This document shows, in pieces, positions 35,333-47,211 of a stretch of 64,000 nt of DNA (within the stretch, counting starts at the first letter, position 1; every line of letters starts with the position of its first letter). The position numbers and the translations under genes were made by a program. This DNA comes from Lacinutrix sp. 5H-3-7-4. Its GTDB lineage: Bacteria > Bacteroidota > Bacteroidia > Flavobacteriales > Flavobacteriaceae. The notes under the pieces are model-generated. The model was given only the letters and a program-made list of their open reading frames with translations. It did no database searches and was not told where the DNA came from. The stretch is from the NCBI RefSeq assembly GCF_000211855.2, contig NC_015638.1, forward strand, positions 2,019,001-2,083,000, written 5' to 3'.

Positions 35333-35530
35333 ATGGCTGGAATAGTAAATTATATAAAGGAATCATTTGGAGAGTTAAAAAACAATGTAACATGGACTCC
35401 TTGGTCAGAAGTTCAAAGCTTAACTATTTTAGTTGCTGTGTTTTCAATTGTTTTTTCATTAGCTATATGGGGAATTGATACTGTATTCAGTAAAGTGATA
35501 GGTTTCTATTTTAATAATTTTGTAAACTAA
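35333..35530 (+). CDS. secE: preprotein translocase subunit SecE
   Basis: 65 residues, the short single-helix form. The amphipathic N-terminal helix (NYIKESFGELKNNVTWTPWSE) leads into one membrane helix (LTILVAVFSIVFSLAIWGI). SecE clamps the SecYEG translocon at the inner membrane. nusG follows 7 bp later, an almost universal pairing. Confidence 0.95.
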   Translation: MAGIVNYIKESFGELKNNVTWTPWSEVQSLTILVAVFSIVFSLAIWGIDTVFSKVIGFYFNNFVN

Positions 35531-35537
35531 GATTATT

Positions 35538-36092
35538 ATGGCAGAAGTTGGAGAGAAAAAATGGTATGTTGTTAGAGCTGTAAGTGGTCAAGAAAATAAG
35601 ATAAAAACTTATATAGAAAACGAAATAGCTAGACTTGGTTTACAAGATTATGTAGAACAAGTATTGGTACCAACAGAAAATGTAGTTCAAATACGTAACG
35701 GTAAAAAAATAAACAAAGAGAAAGTTTATTTTAGTGGTTACATAATGATAAAAGCAAATTTAACAGGTGAAGTGCCGCATATTATTAAAGGTATTACAAA
35801 TGTTATAGGTTTTTTAGGAGCTACAAAAGGAGGTGATCCTTTACCATTAAGACAATCTGAAGTTAATAGAATGTTAGGTAAAGTAGATGAATTAACTGTA
35901 GAGGCAGATACAAATGTTGCAATTCCTTACACAAAAGGGGAAACAGTTAAGGTTATTGATGGTCCTTTTAATGGATTTGATGGTACAATAGAAAATATAA
36001 ACGAAGAAAAACGTAAGCTTGAAGTAATGGTTAAGATTTTTGGAAGAAAAACACCACTTGAATTAAGTTACATGCAAGTTGAAAAAATATAA
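35538..36092 (+). CDS. nusG: transcription termination/antitermination protein NusG
   Basis: 184 residues. NGN domain at the N-terminus (KWYVVRAVSGQENKIKTYIE) and a C-terminal KOW motif in KGETVKVIDGPFNGFDG. It binds RNA polymerase and links it with Rho or the ribosome. Directly followed by the rplK operon. Confidence 0.97.
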   Translation: MAEVGEKKWYVVRAVSGQENKIKTYIENEIARLGLQDYVEQVLVPTENVVQIRNGKKINKEKVYFSGYIMIKANLTGEVPHIIKGITNVIGFLGATKGGDPLPLRQSEVNRMLGKVDELTVEADTNVAIPYTKGETVKVIDGPFNGFDGTIENINEEKRKLEVMVKIFGRKTPLELSYMQVEKI

Positions 36093-36114
36093 TAATTGTT
36101 ACAATAAAGATGGG

Positions 36115-36144
36115 ATTGATTTTCGCTTCCAATTGAAAATCGAT
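36115..36144 (+). promoter_or_regulatory. hairpin in the rplK leader, possible L1-binding site
   Basis: GATTTTC (36118-36124) pairs with GAAAATC (36135-36141), extendable by three more pairs outwards, in the 72-bp gap before rplK. The rplKA leader is a known autoregulatory target of L1 in other bacteria; that this stem is such a site is inference. Confidence 0.35.
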
Positions 36145-36164
36145 ACCGAACTAAATTATTAAAA

Positions 36165-36605
36165 ATGGCAAAAGAATTAGGTAAAGTAGTTAAGTTACAA
36201 GTAAGGGGAGGTGCAGCGAATCCGTCGCCACCGGTTGGACCCGCTTTAGGTGCTGCTGGAGTTAATATCATGGAGTTCTGTAAGCAGTTTAATGCTAGAA
36301 CACAAGATAAAGCTGGTAAAGTATTACCAGTTGTAATCTCAGTTTACAAAGACAAATCATTTGACTTTGTAATTAAAACTCCTCCAGCTGCAGTACAATT
36401 ATTAGAAGCGGCCAAGGTGAAAAAAGGATCAGGTGAACCTCACGTACGTAAAGTAGCAAAGGTTTCTTGGGATCAAATCAAAACTATTGCAGAAGATAAA
36501 ATGGTAGATTTAAACGCATTTACTATCGACTCTGCAATGAAAATGATTGCTGGAACAGCAAGATCTATGGGTATAACTGTTAAAGGTGGAGACGCACCAA
36601 ATTAA
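36165..36605 (+). CDS. rplK: 50S ribosomal protein L11
   Basis: 146 residues. The N-terminal segment [20 protein letters not shown] and the C-terminal RNA-binding domain (residues ~75-146, [13 protein letters not shown]) are typical of L11 at the GTPase-associated centre. Starts the rplK-rplA-rplJ-rplL block. Confidence 0.97.
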   Translation: MAKELGKVVKLQVRGGAANPSPPVGPALGAAGVNIMEFCKQFNARTQDKAGKVLPVVISVYKDKSFDFVIKTPPAAVQLLEAAKVKKGSGEPHVRKVAKVSWDQIKTIAEDKMVDLNAFTIDSAMKMIAGTARSMGITVKGGDAPN

Positions 36606-36625
36606 CCTAAAAAGATTTAAAAGAG

Positions 36626-37315
36626 ATGGCAAGATTAACAAAGAAACGTAAAGAAGCTGTAGCAAAATTAGAAAAGGATAAAGTATATTCAGTTCAAGAA
36701 GCTTCAGCATTAATAAAAGAAATTACCAACACAAAGTTTGATGCATCTGTTGATTTAGCAGTGCGTTTAGGAGTAGATCCTAGAAAAGCTAACCAAATGG
36801 TAAGAGGTGTAGTATCTCTTCCTCATGGTACTGGTAAAGATGTAAAAGTTTTAGCATTAGTAACTCCAGATAAAGAAGCAGAAGCTAAAGAAGCTGGAGC
36901 AGATTATGTAGGTCTTCAAGAATACCTTGATAAAATCAAAGGTGGATGGACAGATGTAGATGTAATTATTACAATGCCAAGTGTAATGGGTAAGTTAGGT
37001 CCTTTAGGACGTGTATTAGGTCCTCGTGGTTTAATGCCTAACCCAAAAACAGGTACAGTAACTATGGATATCGCTAAAGCGGTAACAGAGGTTAAGGCTG
37101 GTAAAATTGACTTTAAAGTTGATAAAACAGGTATCGTACATGCAGCAATTGGTAAAGCATCTTTTAGTGCAGATAAAATTGCAGGTAATGCAAACGAATT
37201 ATTAACAACATTAATGAAACTGAAACCAACTGCGGCGAAAGGAGTATATGTAAAGAGCATTTATATGTCTTCTACAATGAGTCCTAGTATAGCAGTTGAT
37301 ACAAAAATCGGTTAG
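36626..37315 (+). CDS. rplA: 50S ribosomal protein L1
   Basis: 229 residues with the conserved [29 protein letters not shown] segment (internal motifs [20 protein letters not shown]), flanked by two-domain L1 fold strands. It binds 23S rRNA at the L1 stalk and may repress its own operon. 20 bp after rplK. Confidence 0.97.
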   Translation: MARLTKKRKEAVAKLEKDKVYSVQEASALIKEITNTKFDASVDLAVRLGVDPRKANQMVRGVVSLPHGTGKDVKVLALVTPDKEAEAKEAGADYVGLQEYLDKIKGGWTDVDVIITMPSVMGKLGPLGRVLGPRGLMPNPKTGTVTMDIAKAVTEVKAGKIDFKVDKTGIVHAAIGKASFSADKIAGNANELLTTLMKLKPTAAKGVYVKSIYMSSTMSPSIAVDTKIG

Positions 37316-37335
37316 TAGTTAAATAACTTTATATC

Positions 37336-37857
37336 ATGACAAGAGAAGAAAAATCACAAGTTATAGAAGAATTAACTGCACAATTAGCCGATAATGCTAA
37401 TATTTATTTAGCTGATATATCAGGTTTAAATGCAGGTAGTACTTCAGATTTACGTCGTGCTTGTTTTAAAGCAAACGTAAAACTAGCAGTAGTAAAAAAC
37501 ACATTACTTGAAAAAGCAATGGAAGCTTCAGATAAAGATTTTGGAGACTTACCATCAACGCTTAAAGGAAATACATCAGTAATGTATTCTGAGACTGGTA
37601 ATGCGCCAGCAAAAGTAATTAAAGCGTTCCGTAAAAAATCTGAAAAACCTTTATTAAAAGGAGCATTTATTGAGGAAGCAGTTTATATTGGAGATGAGCA
37701 ACTAGATATGTTAGTTGATATCAAATCTAAAGAAGAATTAATTGGAGATATAATTGGATTATTACAATCTCCTGCTAAGAATGTTGTTTCTGCACTTAAA
37801 TCAAGCGGAGGAAAACTTTCAGGAATTCTTAAAACATTATCTCAAAAAGAGGGATAA
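37336..37857 (+). CDS. rplJ: 50S ribosomal protein L10
   Basis: 173 residues. The N-terminal RNA-binding domain has the pattern LRRACFKANVKLAVVKNTLLEKA, and a C-terminal helix binds L7/L12 dimers. 20 bp after rplA; L10 normally autoregulates rplJL. Confidence 0.96.
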   Translation: MTREEKSQVIEELTAQLADNANIYLADISGLNAGSTSDLRRACFKANVKLAVVKNTLLEKAMEASDKDFGDLPSTLKGNTSVMYSETGNAPAKVIKAFRKKSEKPLLKGAFIEEAVYIGDEQLDMLVDIKSKEELIGDIIGLLQSPAKNVVSALKSSGGKLSGILKTLSQKEG

Positions 37858-37910
37858 TTTAAAAAGTACGCACTTTACACTTAAATATTAAAATTAAAAA
37901 ATTATTACAA

Positions 37911-38285
37911 ATGGCAGATTTAAAAGATTTCGCAGAACAGTTAGTTAACCTTACAGTAAAAGAAGTAAATGAGTTAGCAACTATATTAAAAGATGAATAC
38001 GGTATTGAGCCTGCTGCAGCTGCAGTAGCTATGGCTGGACCAGTTGCAGGTGGTGGAGACGCTGCTGAAGAGCAAACTGAGTTTGATGTAATCTTAAAAG
38101 CTCCAGGTAGCGCTAAGTTAGCTGTAGTAAAGTTAGTTAAAGAATTAACTGGTTTAGGATTAAAAGAAGCTAAAGGTTTAGTTGATGAAGCACCAAGTGC
38201 AATCAAAGAAGCAGTATCTAAAGATGAAGCAGAAGCTTTAAAGTCTCAGTTAGAAGAGGCAGGAGCAGAGGTTGAGCTTAAGTAA
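37911..38285 (+). CDS. rplL: 50S ribosomal protein L7/L12
   Basis: 124 residues: N-terminal dimerisation helices, an Ala/Gly-rich hinge ([15 protein letters not shown]), then the C-terminal domain ([23 protein letters not shown] and [14 protein letters not shown]). It forms the ribosomal stalk that recruits translation factors. Confidence 0.97.
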   Translation: MADLKDFAEQLVNLTVKEVNELATILKDEYGIEPAAAAVAMAGPVAGGGDAAEEQTEFDVILKAPGSAKLAVVKLVKELTGLGLKEAKGLVDEAPSAIKEAVSKDEAEALKSQLEEAGAEVELK

Positions 38286-38308
38286 GCTTAACAACCATAA
38301 TTAACAAA

Positions 38309-38345
38309 GGTTTAGGTCTGGAGCAAGTGCTCTAAGACCTAGACC
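38309..38345 (+). promoter_or_regulatory. strong hairpin in the rplL-rpoB gap
   Basis: Sixteen paired bases with one bulged A: 38309-38324 pairs with 38329-38345 around an AAGT loop, 24 bp after rplL. No T run follows. It is in the place where E. coli has attenuation and RNase III cleavage between rplL and rpoB, so it may set the ratio of ribosomal to RNA-polymerase mRNA. Confidence 0.7.
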
Positions 38346-38409
38346 ATTTGTCGTATATAGGTAATACTATGTACAAACCAATTTTTTTTAATCAAAATTT
38401 CGTCCATTG

Positions 38410-41400
38410 ATGTTAGTAACACAAGCTGAAAGATTAAATTTCTCGTCTATTATTAATAGAACTGAATATCCAGATTTCATGGATATTCAAATAAAATCCT
38501 TCCAGGATTTTTTCCAACTTGAAACAAAATCTGAAGAAAGAGGTAATGAAGGATTGTATAATACCTTCATGGAGAACTTTCCAATCACAGACACACGTAA
38601 TCAATTCGTATTAGAATTCTTAGATTATTTCGTCGACCCACCAAGATATGCTATTGAAGAGTGTATAGAAAGAGGACTTACGTATAGCGTTCCATTAAAA
38701 GCAAGGTTAAAACTATATTGTACAGATCCTGAACATGAAGATTTCGAAACCATAGTTCAAGATGTGTATTTAGGAACAATACCTTACATGACACCTTCTG
38801 GTACTTTTTGTATCAACGGTGCTGAACGTGTAGTAGTATCTCAATTACATAGATCTCCAGGTGTATTTTTTGGACAATCATTCCATGCTAATGGAACAAA
38901 ATTATATTCAGCAAGAGTAATACCTTTTAAAGGTTCTTGGATTGAATTTGCTACAGATATCAACCAAGTGATGTATGCATACATCGACCGTAAAAAAAAG
39001 TTACCTGTTACAACATTATTTAGAGCAATCGGTTTCGAAAGAGATAAAGATATTCTTGAAATTTTCGACTTAGCCGAAGAGGTTAAAGTTTCTAAATCTG
39101 GACTTAAAAAAGTTTTAGGAAGAAAATTAGCTGCACGTGTATTAAATACATGGTATGAAGATTTTGTTGATGAAGATACAGGAGAAGTAGTATCTATTGA
39201 GCGTAATGAGATTGTCTTAGACCGTGATACAGAATTAGATAAAGATAACATTGAAGAAATTCTTGAAATAGGTGTAAAAACTATTCTTTTACATAAAGAA
39301 ACTGCACAACAAGGAGATTACGCAATTATACATAATACGCTTCAAAAAGATCCAACAAACTCTGAAAAAGAAGCCGTAGAACACATCTATAGACAACTAC
39401 GTAATGCAGAACCGCCAGATGAGGAAACAGCTCGTGGTATTATAGATAAATTATTCTTTAGTGACCAACGTTACTCTCTTGGAGAAGTAGGTCGTTATAG
39501 AATGAATAAAAAATTACAATTAGATATCGGTATGGATAAGCAAGTGCTTACCAAAGAAGATATCATTACAATAATAAAATATTTAATCGAGCTTATTAAC
39601 TCTAAAGCAGAGATTGATGATATTGATCACTTATCTAACCGTCGTGTACGTACAGTAGGAGAACAATTATCTTCTCAATTTGGTGTTGGTCTTGCTCGTA
39701 TGGCACGTACAATTCGTGAGCGTATGAACGTTCGTGATAACGAGGTATTTACACCTATCGACTTAATTAATGCAAAGACATTATCGTCTGTAATTAATTC
39801 TTTCTTTGGTACAAACCAGTTATCTCAATTTATGGATCAAACCAATCCATTAGCCGAGATTACACACAAACGTCGTTTATCAGCTTTAGGACCTGGAGGT
39901 TTATCTAGAGAAAGAGCAGGATTCGAGGTTCGTGATGTTCACTATACTCACTACGGAAGACTTTGTCCAATTGAAACTCCAGAAGGACCAAACATTGGAT
40001 TAATCTCTTCATTATCTGTTTACGCTAAAGTAAACTCTATGGGATTCATTGAAACACCTTATAGAAAAGTTACAGATGGTGTAGTAGATATTAAAAGTAC
40101 ACCAACATATTTAAGTGCAGAAGAAGAAGAAGAAAAATTAATTGCGCAAGCAACTGTAGATGTAGATGAAAACGGAAAAATCCTACACGACAAAGTAATT
40201 GCTCGTATGGAAGGTGACTTCCCGGTAATGGATCCAAAAGACATTCATTATACAGATGTTGCACCAAACCAGATTTCTTCAATATCTGCCTCTTTAATTC
40301 CGTTTTTAGAACATGATGATGCCAACCGTGCATTAATGGGATCTAACATGATGCGTCAAGCCGTACCATTATTACGTCCGCAAGCACCAATTGTTGGAAC
40401 AGGATTAGAAAGACAAGTAGCATCAGATTCTCGTGTATTAATTAATGCTGAAGGAAATGGAGTTGTAGAGTATGTTGATGCAAAAGAAATTATAATCAAG
40501 TACGAAAGAACAGAAGATGAAGCTAAAGTAAGTTTTGACAGCGATGTGAAATCTTACCCATTAGTAAAATTCAGAAAAACAAACCAAGGTACTTCTATTA
40601 ACTTAAAGCCAATTGTTAAAAAAGGTGATAAAGTTAAAAAAGGCCAAGTTTTATCTGAAGGTTACGCAACACAAAATGGAGAATTAGCTTTAGGTCGAAA
40701 TATGAAAGTAGCCTTTATGCCTTGGAAAGGGTATAACTTTGAGGATGCAATTGTAATTTCAGAAAAAGTTGTTCGTGAAGACATATTCACATCAATTCAT
40801 ATTGATGAATATTCTTTAGACGTAAGAGATACAAAATTAGGTAACGAAGAATTAACTAACGATATTCCTAATGTTTCAGAAGAGGCTACAAAAGACTTAG
40901 ATGAAAACGGAATGATTCGTATTGGTGCAGAAGTTAAACCAGGAGATATTCTTATTGGAAAAATTACTCCTAAAGGAGAAAGCGATCCAACACCAGAAGA
41001 AAAATTACTACGTGCAATCTTTGGAGATAAAGCAGGAGATGTTAAAGATGCATCATTAAAAGCTTCTCCATCATTACACGGTGTAGTAATTAATAAAAAA
41101 TTATTTTCTAGAGCAATCAAAGATAAACGTAAGAGAGCTCAAGATAAAGAAGATATTGCACAATTAGAAACAGTATACAATATCAAGTTTGATGAATTAC
41201 AATCTGTATTAGTTGAAAAACTATTTGCTATTGTAAACGGAAAAACTTCACAAGGTATATTTAATGATTTAGGAGAAGAAGTTTTACCAAAAGGTAAAAA
41301 ATTCACACTTAAAATGTTAAATGCTGTTGATGATTATACGCACTTAACAGGTGGAACTTGGACGACTGATGACCATACAAATAAATTAGTTGCAGATTTA

Positions 41401-42222
41401 ATTCACAACTATAAAATAAAAGAGAACGATTTACAAGGTTCTCTACGTCGTGAGAAATTTACAATTTCTGTAGGTGATGAATTACCAGCAGGAATTATAA
41501 AATTAGCAAAAGTATATATTGCTAAAAAACGTAAGTTAAAAGTAGGAGATAAAATGGCAGGACGTCACGGTAACAAAGGTATTGTTGCACGTATCGTTCG
41601 TCAAGAAGATATGCCTTTCTTAGAAGACGGAACGCCAGTAGATATCGTATTAAACCCATTAGGTGTACCATCGCGTATGAACATTGGGCAAATTTACGAA
41701 ACAGTACTTGGATGGGCTGGACAAGATTTAGGAAGAACATACGCAACACCAATATTTGACGGTGCTTCTATAGATCAAATTAATGAATTTACAGATGAAG
41801 CTGGAATTCCAAGATACGGTCATACTTACTTATACGATGGTGGAACAGGAGAGCGTTTTGACCAACCAGCAACAGTTGGAGTAATCTACATGCTTAAATT
41901 AGGGCATATGGTAGACGATAAAATGCACGCACGTTCTATTGGACCATACTCATTAATTACACAACAACCATTAGGTGGTAAAGCACAATTTGGTGGTCAA
42001 CGTTTTGGTGAGATGGAGGTTTGGGCACTTGAAGCTTATGGAGCATCAAGCACCCTAAGAGAAATCTTAACAGTAAAATCTGATGATGTAGTTGGTAGAG
42101 CCAAAACTTACGAAGCAATCGTAAAAGGTGAACCAATGCCAGATCCAGGATTACCAGAATCTTTTAACGTACTTATGCACGAATTAAAAGGATTAGGATT
42201 AGACATTAGATTAGAAGAATAA
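38410..42222 (+). CDS. rpoB: DNA-directed RNA polymerase beta subunit
   Basis: 1270 residues from the ATG at 38410; a TTG immediately before it would add one residue and is not preferred. The lobe, protrusion and fork sequences are recognisable, with [22 protein letters not shown] (rifampicin-region segment, in parts) and the C-terminal [13 protein letters not shown] region conserved. It forms the catalytic core of RNA polymerase together with rpoC, 71 bp downstream. Confidence 0.98.
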   Translation: MLVTQAERLNFSSIINRTEYPDFMDIQIKSFQDFFQLETKSEERGNEGLYNTFMENFPITDTRNQFVLEFLDYFVDPPRYAIEECIERGLTYSVPLKARLKLYCTDPEHEDFETIVQDVYLGTIPYMTPSGTFCINGAERVVVSQLHRSPGVFFGQSFHANGTKLYSARVIPFKGSWIEFATDINQVMYAYIDRKKKLPVTTLFRAIGFERDKDILEIFDLAEEVKVSKSGLKKVLGRKLAARVLNTWYEDFVDEDTGEVVSIERNEIVLDRDTELDKDNIEEILEIGVKTILLHKETAQQGDYAIIHNTLQKDPTNSEKEAVEHIYRQLRNAEPPDEETARGIIDKLFFSDQRYSLGEVGRYRMNKKLQLDIGMDKQVLTKEDIITIIKYLIELINSKAEIDDIDHLSNRRVRTVGEQLSSQFGVGLARMARTIRERMNVRDNEVFTPIDLINAKTLSSVINSFFGTNQLSQFMDQTNPLAEITHKRRLSALGPGGLSRERAGFEVRDVHYTHYGRLCPIETPEGPNIGLISSLSVYAKVNSMGFIETPYRKVTDGVVDIKSTPTYLSAEEEEEKLIAQATVDVDENGKILHDKVIARMEGDFPVMDPKDIHYTDVAPNQISSISASLIPFLEHDDANRALMGSNMMRQAVPLLRPQAPIVGTGLERQVASDSRVLINAEGNGVVEYVDAKEIIIKYERTEDEAKVSFDSDVKSYPLVKFRKTNQGTSINLKPIVKKGDKVKKGQVLSEGYATQNGELALGRNMKVAFMPWKGYNFEDAIVISEKVVREDIFTSIHIDEYSLDVRDTKLGNEELTNDIPNVSEEATKDLDENGMIRIGAEVKPGDILIGKITPKGESDPTPEEKLLRAIFGDKAGDVKDASLKASPSLHGVVINKKLFSRAIKDKRKRAQDKEDIAQLETVYNIKFDELQSVLVEKLFAIVNGKTSQGIFNDLGEEVLPKGKKFTLKMLNAVDDYTHLTGGTWTTDDHTNKLVADLIHNYKIKENDLQGSLRREKFTISVGDELPAGIIKLAKVYIAKKRKLKVGDKMAGRHGNKGIVARIVRQEDMPFLEDGTPVDIVLNPLGVPSRMNIGQIYETVLGWAGQDLGRTYATPIFDGASIDQINEFTDEAGIPRYGHTYLYDGGTGERFDQPATVGVIYMLKLGHMVDDKMHARSIGPYSLITQQPLGGKAQFGGQRFGEMEVWALEAYGASSTLREILTVKSDDVVGRAKTYEAIVKGEPMPDPGLPESFNVLMHELKGLGLDIRLEE

Positions 42223-42242
42223 AAAAACTAGTAATCAGTTAT

Positions 42243-42266
42243 CAGTCTACAGTAAAATGTAGACTG
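42243..42266 (+). promoter_or_regulatory. long hairpin in the rpoB-rpoC gap
   Basis: Perfect nine-bp stem CAGTCTACA / TGTAGACTG (42243-42251 with 42258-42266), extended outwards by imperfect pairing of CAGTTAT- and ATACTG-type repeats to about 42231-42278. No T run. Likely an mRNA-stability or processing element, or a simple-sequence repeat patch. Confidence 0.6.
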
Positions 42267-42293
42267 AATACTGAGTACTGAATACTAGAACAA

Positions 42294-45200
42294 ATGGCAA
42301 GAAAGCAAGATAAGAATACAGTACAGAGATTTAACAAAATCTCAATTGGTTTAGCATCACCAGAATCTATTTTAGCAGAATCTAGAGGTGAAGTTTTAAA
42401 GCCAGAAACTATTAATTATCGTACACATAAACCAGAAAGAGATGGTTTATTCTGTGAGCGTATTTTTGGTCCTGTAAAAGACTATGAATGTGCTTGTGGT
42501 AAATATAAAAGAATTCGCTACAAAGGTATTGTTTGTGACCGTTGTGGTGTAGAAGTAACAGAAAAGAAAGTACGTCGTGATAGAGTAGGACACATCAACC
42601 TTGTTGTGCCTGTTGCTCATATCTGGTACTTCCGTTCTTTACCAAATAAAATAGGTTACTTATTAGGATTACCATCTAAGAAATTAGATATGATTATATA
42701 CTACGAAAGATATGTAGTAATCCAACCTGGTAATGCTAAAAATGCAGAAGGAGAACCATTACAAAAAATGGATTTCTTAACAGAAGAAGAATACTTAAAT
42801 ATTCTAGAAACGCTTCCGCAGGATAATAACTATTTAGAAGACACAGACCCTAACAAGTTTATAGCTAAAATGGGAGCTGAATGTCTAATCGATTTATTAG
42901 CACGTATAGATTTAGATATTTTATCTTTTGAATTACGTCACAAAGCAAATACAGAAACGTCTAAACAACGTAAAACTGAAGCTTTAAAAAGACTTCAGGT
43001 AGTAGAAGCTTTACGTGAGTCTAACCAAAATCGTGAGAATCGTCCAGAATGGATGATCATGAAGGTAGTGCCAATTATTCCACCAGAATTAAGACCATTA
43101 GTGCCTTTAGATGGTGGACGTTTTGCAACTTCAGATTTAAATGATCTTTACCGTCGTGTAATTATTCGTAACAACCGTCTTAAAAGACTAGTTGAAATAA
43201 AAGCACCAGAAGTTATTTTACGTAATGAAAAACGTATGTTACAAGAATCTGTAGATTCATTATTTGACAACACACGTAAATCATCTGCAGTAAAAACAGA
43301 TTCTAACAGACCATTAAAATCATTATCAGATTCACTTAAAGGTAAGCAAGGACGTTTCCGTCAAAACTTACTTGGTAAGCGTGTTGATTATTCTGCACGT
43401 TCTGTAATTGTTGTTGGACCAGAATTAAAATTATTTGAATGTGGATTGCCTAAAAATATGGCAGCAGAACTTTATAAGCCTTTTATTATTCGTAAATTAA
43501 TAGAAAGAGGTATTGTAAAAACTGTAAAATCTGCAAAGAAAATTATAGATAAAAAAGAACCTGTAGTTTGGGATATTTTGGAAAACGTTCTTAAAGGACA
43601 TCCAGTATTACTAAACCGTGCGCCTACGCTGCACCGTTTAGGTATACAAGCATTCCAACCTAAACTTATTGAAGGTAAAGCTATACAATTACACCCATTA
43701 GCATGTGCGGCATTTAATGCCGATTTTGATGGAGATCAAATGGCTGTTCACTTACCATTAGGACCAGAAGCTATTCTTGAAGCGCAATTATTAATGTTAG
43801 CGTCTCATAATATCTTAAATCCTGCAAATGGTGCTCCAGTAACTGTACCTTCTCAGGATATGGTACTTGGGTTATATTATATGACCAAATTACGTACATC
43901 TACTCCAGAAGTTCCAGTAAAAGGACAAGGTTTAACTTTTTACTCTGCAGAGGAAGTAACAATAGCTTACAATGAAAAGCGTGTAGATTTAAATGCACAA
44001 ATAAAAGTAAGAACTATAGACTTTAATAAAGATGGAGAATTAGTACCGCAAATAGTAGAAACAACTACAGGTCGTGTATTATTTAACGAAAAAGTACCAG
44101 CAGCAGCAGGTTTTATTAACCAAGTACTTACTAAAAAATCTTTAAGAGATATTATTGGAGATATTTTAAAAGTAACTAGTGTACCAGAAACAGCTGCTTT
44201 CTTAGATGAAATAAAAACTTTAGGATATAATTTTGCCTTTAGAGGTGGTTTATCATTTAGTTTAGGAGATATTATTATCCCACCAGAAAAACAATCAATG
44301 ATTGATGCAGCAAATGCTAAAGTTGATGGTATTACTGGTAACTATAACATGGGATTAATTACAAATAACGAACGTTATAACCAGGTAATTGATATTTGGA
44401 CTTCAACAAATGCAGAATTGACAGAGTTGTCTATGAAGCGTATTAGAGAAGATCAACAAGGATTTAACTCGGTATTTATGATGCTTGATTCTGGAGCCCG
44501 TGGATCTAAAGAACAGATTCGCCAGCTTACAGGTATGCGTGGATTAATGGCAAAGCCTAAAAAATCTACAGCAGGTGGAGGATCTATTATTGAAAATCCA
44601 ATTCTTTCTAACTTTAAAGAAGGTCTTTCAATTTTAGAATACTTTATATCAACGCACGGTGCACGTAAAGGTCTTGCCGATACCGCACTTAAAACTGCCG
44701 ATGCCGGTTACTTAACACGTCGTTTAGTAGATGTATCTCAAGATGTAATTGTAAACAGTGTAGATTGTGGTACTTTAAGAGGTGTAGAAGTTTCTGCACT
44801 TAAGAAAAATGATGAAGTTGTTGAAAAATTAGGAGCTCGTGTCTTAGGACGTGTTGCACTTAATGATGTTTACAACCCATTAACTGAAGAATTATTAGTT
44901 GAGTCTGGAAAATTAATTGATGAGTCAATTGCAGATAAAATTGAAAATTCACCAGTAGACTCTGTAGAAGTTCGTTCACCATTAAGTTGTGAAGCTAAAA
45001 AAGGTATCTGTGCACAATGTTACGGTAGAAACTTAGCAACTAATAAAATGGTTCAAAGAGGTGAAGCAGTAGGAGTTGTAGCAGCTCAATCTATTGGAGA
45101 ACCTGGTACGCAGTTAACACTTCGTACGTTCCACGTAGGAGGTATTGCAGGAAACATTTCAGAAGAAAACAAGCTAGTAGCTAAATTTGATGGAGTTGCC

Positions 45201-46595
45201 GAAATAGAAGAACTTAAAACTGTAAAAGGTACAGATAGCGAAGGAAACGAAATTGATATCGTTATATCTCGTACATCAGAGTTAAAGTTAATAGATAAGA
45301 AAACCGGAATTACACTTAGTACAAATAATATTCCTTATGGTTCTACAATCTTTATAAAGAGTGGAGATGAACTTAAAACGGGAGATGTTGTTTGTCAATG
45401 GGATCCATATAACGGTGTAATTATTTCTGAATTTGCAGGAAAAGTAAGATATGAAAATATCGAACAAGGTGTTACTTACCAAGTAGAAATTGATGAGCAA
45501 ACAGGTTTCCAAGAAAAAGTAATTTCAGAATCTAGAAACAAAAAATTAATTCCAACACTTATTGTTGAAGACGGTAATGGTGAAGCAATTCGTTCTTACA
45601 ACTTACCAGTAGGTGCGCACATAATGATTGACGATGGAGAAAAAGTTGAGATTGGTAAAGTCTTAGTTAAAATTCCTCGTAAATCTGCTAAAGCAGGAGA
45701 TATTACAGGTGGTTTACCAAGAGTAACAGAGTTATTTGAAGCTCGTAATCCATCTAATCCAGCAGTAGTAAGTGCAATTGATGGTGTTGTTTCTTTTGGA
45801 AAAATTAAAAGAGGTAATCGTGAGATTATTGTAGAGTCTAAACTAGGAGATGTTAAAAAGTACTTAGTAAAATTATCAAGTCAGATTCTTGTACAAGAAA
45901 ACGATTTTGTTAAAGCAGGTATGCCTTTATCAGACGGTTCTATAACTCCAAACGATATCTTAAACATAAAAGGACCAGCAGCGGTACAACAATACTTAGT
46001 TAACGAAGTTCAAGAAGTATACCGTTTACAAGGTGTAAAAATTAACGATAAGCACTTCGAAGTTGTTGTAAGACAAATGATGAGAAAAGTTAAGATAATT
46101 GATTCTGGAGATACAATTTTCTTAGAAGATCAATTAGCTCATAAATCTGATTTTATCGAAGAAAACGATGCTATTTTTGGTAAGAAAGTAGTTGAAAATG
46201 CTGGAGAATCTTCTAAATTAAAAGAAGGACAAATTATAACGTCGTTCGAATTAAGAGATGAAAATTCTTTATTACGTCGTGAAGATAAAGCTTTAGTTGA
46301 AGCTCGTGATGCGAGACCAGCAACAGCAACACCAATACTACAAGGTATTACACGTGCATCTTTACAGACTAAGTCGTTTATTTCTGCAGCATCGTTCCAA
46401 GAAACAACAAAAGTTCTTAACGAAGCAGCTGTAGCAGGTAAAGTTGATTCTTTAGAAGGCTTAAAAGAAAATGTAATTGTAGGACATAGAATTCCAGCTG
46501 GTACTGGTATGCGTTCTTACGAAAACATAATTGTAGGGTCTAAAGAAGAGTTTGATCAAATGATGCAAGCTAAACAAGAAGTAAATTATAATTAG
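42294..46595 (+). CDS. rpoC: DNA-directed RNA polymerase beta' subunit
   Basis: 1433 residues. N-terminal zinc-binding domain with Cys66, Cys68, Cys81 and Cys84 (ECACGK...CDRCG), the catalytic Mg-binding motif NADFDGDQ (Asp477, Asp479, Asp481), bridge-helix and trigger-loop region ([13 protein letters not shown]), and the second zinc site ([13 protein letters not shown]). It completes the polymerase core. Confidence 0.98.
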   Translation: MARKQDKNTVQRFNKISIGLASPESILAESRGEVLKPETINYRTHKPERDGLFCERIFGPVKDYECACGKYKRIRYKGIVCDRCGVEVTEKKVRRDRVGHINLVVPVAHIWYFRSLPNKIGYLLGLPSKKLDMIIYYERYVVIQPGNAKNAEGEPLQKMDFLTEEEYLNILETLPQDNNYLEDTDPNKFIAKMGAECLIDLLARIDLDILSFELRHKANTETSKQRKTEALKRLQVVEALRESNQNRENRPEWMIMKVVPIIPPELRPLVPLDGGRFATSDLNDLYRRVIIRNNRLKRLVEIKAPEVILRNEKRMLQESVDSLFDNTRKSSAVKTDSNRPLKSLSDSLKGKQGRFRQNLLGKRVDYSARSVIVVGPELKLFECGLPKNMAAELYKPFIIRKLIERGIVKTVKSAKKIIDKKEPVVWDILENVLKGHPVLLNRAPTLHRLGIQAFQPKLIEGKAIQLHPLACAAFNADFDGDQMAVHLPLGPEAILEAQLLMLASHNILNPANGAPVTVPSQDMVLGLYYMTKLRTSTPEVPVKGQGLTFYSAEEVTIAYNEKRVDLNAQIKVRTIDFNKDGELVPQIVETTTGRVLFNEKVPAAAGFINQVLTKKSLRDIIGDILKVTSVPETAAFLDEIKTLGYNFAFRGGLSFSLGDIIIPPEKQSMIDAANAKVDGITGNYNMGLITNNERYNQVIDIWTSTNAELTELSMKRIREDQQGFNSVFMMLDSGARGSKEQIRQLTGMRGLMAKPKKSTAGGGSIIENPILSNFKEGLSILEYFISTHGARKGLADTALKTADAGYLTRRLVDVSQDVIVNSVDCGTLRGVEVSALKKNDEVVEKLGARVLGRVALNDVYNPLTEELLVESGKLIDESIADKIENSPVDSVEVRSPLSCEAKKGICAQCYGRNLATNKMVQRGEAVGVVAAQSIGEPGTQLTLRTFHVGGIAGNISEENKLVAKFDGVAEIEELKTVKGTDSEGNEIDIVISRTSELKLIDKKTGITLSTNNIPYGSTIFIKSGDELKTGDVVCQWDPYNGVIISEFAGKVRYENIEQGVTYQVEIDEQTGFQEKVISESRNKKLIPTLIVEDGNGEAIRSYNLPVGAHIMIDDGEKVEIGKVLVKIPRKSAKAGDITGGLPRVTELFEARNPSNPAVVSAIDGVVSFGKIKRGNREIIVESKLGDVKKYLVKLSSQILVQENDFVKAGMPLSDGSITPNDILNIKGPAAVQQYLVNEVQEVYRLQGVKINDKHFEVVVRQMMRKVKIIDSGDTIFLEDQLAHKSDFIEENDAIFGKKVVENAGESSKLKEGQIITSFELRDENSLLRREDKALVEARDARPATATPILQGITRASLQTKSFISAASFQETTKVLNEAAVAGKVDSLEGLKENVIVGHRIPAGTGMRSYENIIVGSKEEFDQMMQAKQEVNYN

Positions 46596-46622
46596 TAATT
46601 TAACTTTAATATAATAATTGAA

Positions 46623-46651
46623 AAGAATCCTGCTTAATAGCGGGATTCTTT
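46623..46651 (+). terminator. hairpin terminator after rpoC
   Basis: Twelve-bp stem AAGAATCCTGCT / AGCGGGATTCTT with a TAAT loop, 27 bp after the rpoC stop, followed by only a short T-containing tail. It may be leaky, letting transcription reach the DUF3467 gene. Confidence 0.6.
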
Positions 46652-46669
46652 GTTAAACACAAAAAAATT

Positions 46670-46990
46670 ATGGACGATAATCAAAATAAAAAACCAAAAC
46701 AAGGACAGATTAATATAGAGTTAGATGAAAAAGTAGCAGAAGGTACTTATTCTAATTTGGCGATAATAAATCATTCGGTTTCAGAGTTTGTTGTAGACTT
46801 TGTAAGTATTATGCCTGGCGCACCAAAAAGTAAAGTAAAATCTAGAATTATATTAACACCACAACATGCAAAACGTTTATTAAAAGCTTTAAACGATAAT
46901 GTACAGCGATTTGAAAAAGCACATGGAGAAATTAAAGATTATGAACAACCACCTATACCATTAAATTTTGGGCCAACTGGTCAAGCTTAA
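46670..46990 (+). CDS. DUF3467 family protein
   Basis: 106 residues. The family core is visible in INIELDEKVAEGTYSNLAIINHS, SEFVVDFVSIMPG and LTPQHAKRLLKALNDNV. No signal or membrane segment. Located right after rpoC throughout related genomes as I recall, with no known function. The start is ATG, 74 bp after rpoC. It is followed by a strong terminator. Confidence 0.9.
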   Translation: MDDNQNKKPKQGQINIELDEKVAEGTYSNLAIINHSVSEFVVDFVSIMPGAPKSKVKSRIILTPQHAKRLLKALNDNVQRFEKAHGEIKDYEQPPIPLNFGPTGQA

Positions 46991-47000
46991 TTAAATATTA

Positions 47001-47033
47001 AAAAATCCCCAAATAACTATTTGGGGATTTTTT
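47001..47033 (+). terminator. rho-independent terminator after the DUF3467 gene
   Basis: Fourteen-base arms (AAAAATCCCCAAAT / ATTTGGGGATTTTT) with a four-base loop and a T run. It ends the rpoBC operon. Confidence 0.95.
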
Positions 47034-47100
47034 AATAACAGAATTAAAAATAATAATTTTCTATTTTAAATTATTTTAAAATAAATTTTAATTATTAATC

Positions 47101-47135
47101 AAAAAAAACAACACTTTAAAACGTTGTTTTTTTTT
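47101..47135 (-). terminator. terminator for prfC (bidirectional)
   Basis: A-rich left arm (47101-47112) and GTTG plus T-run right arm (47123-47135) form a short GC-containing stem ACAAC/GTTGT. Read on the minus strand it ends in a T run, about 75 bp after the prfC stop at 47212. Confidence 0.65.
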
Positions 47136-47211
47136 ATTTATATTTTAATAACTATATGTGTGTTGTAAAATTTTATTTTAGCTATTAAATAGCTTTAAAA
47201 TGAGTTTTTTG

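Noticed and set aside
38407-38409. TTG start for rpoB
   Set aside because: It is directly followed by an ATG; family starts fit the ATG at 38410.
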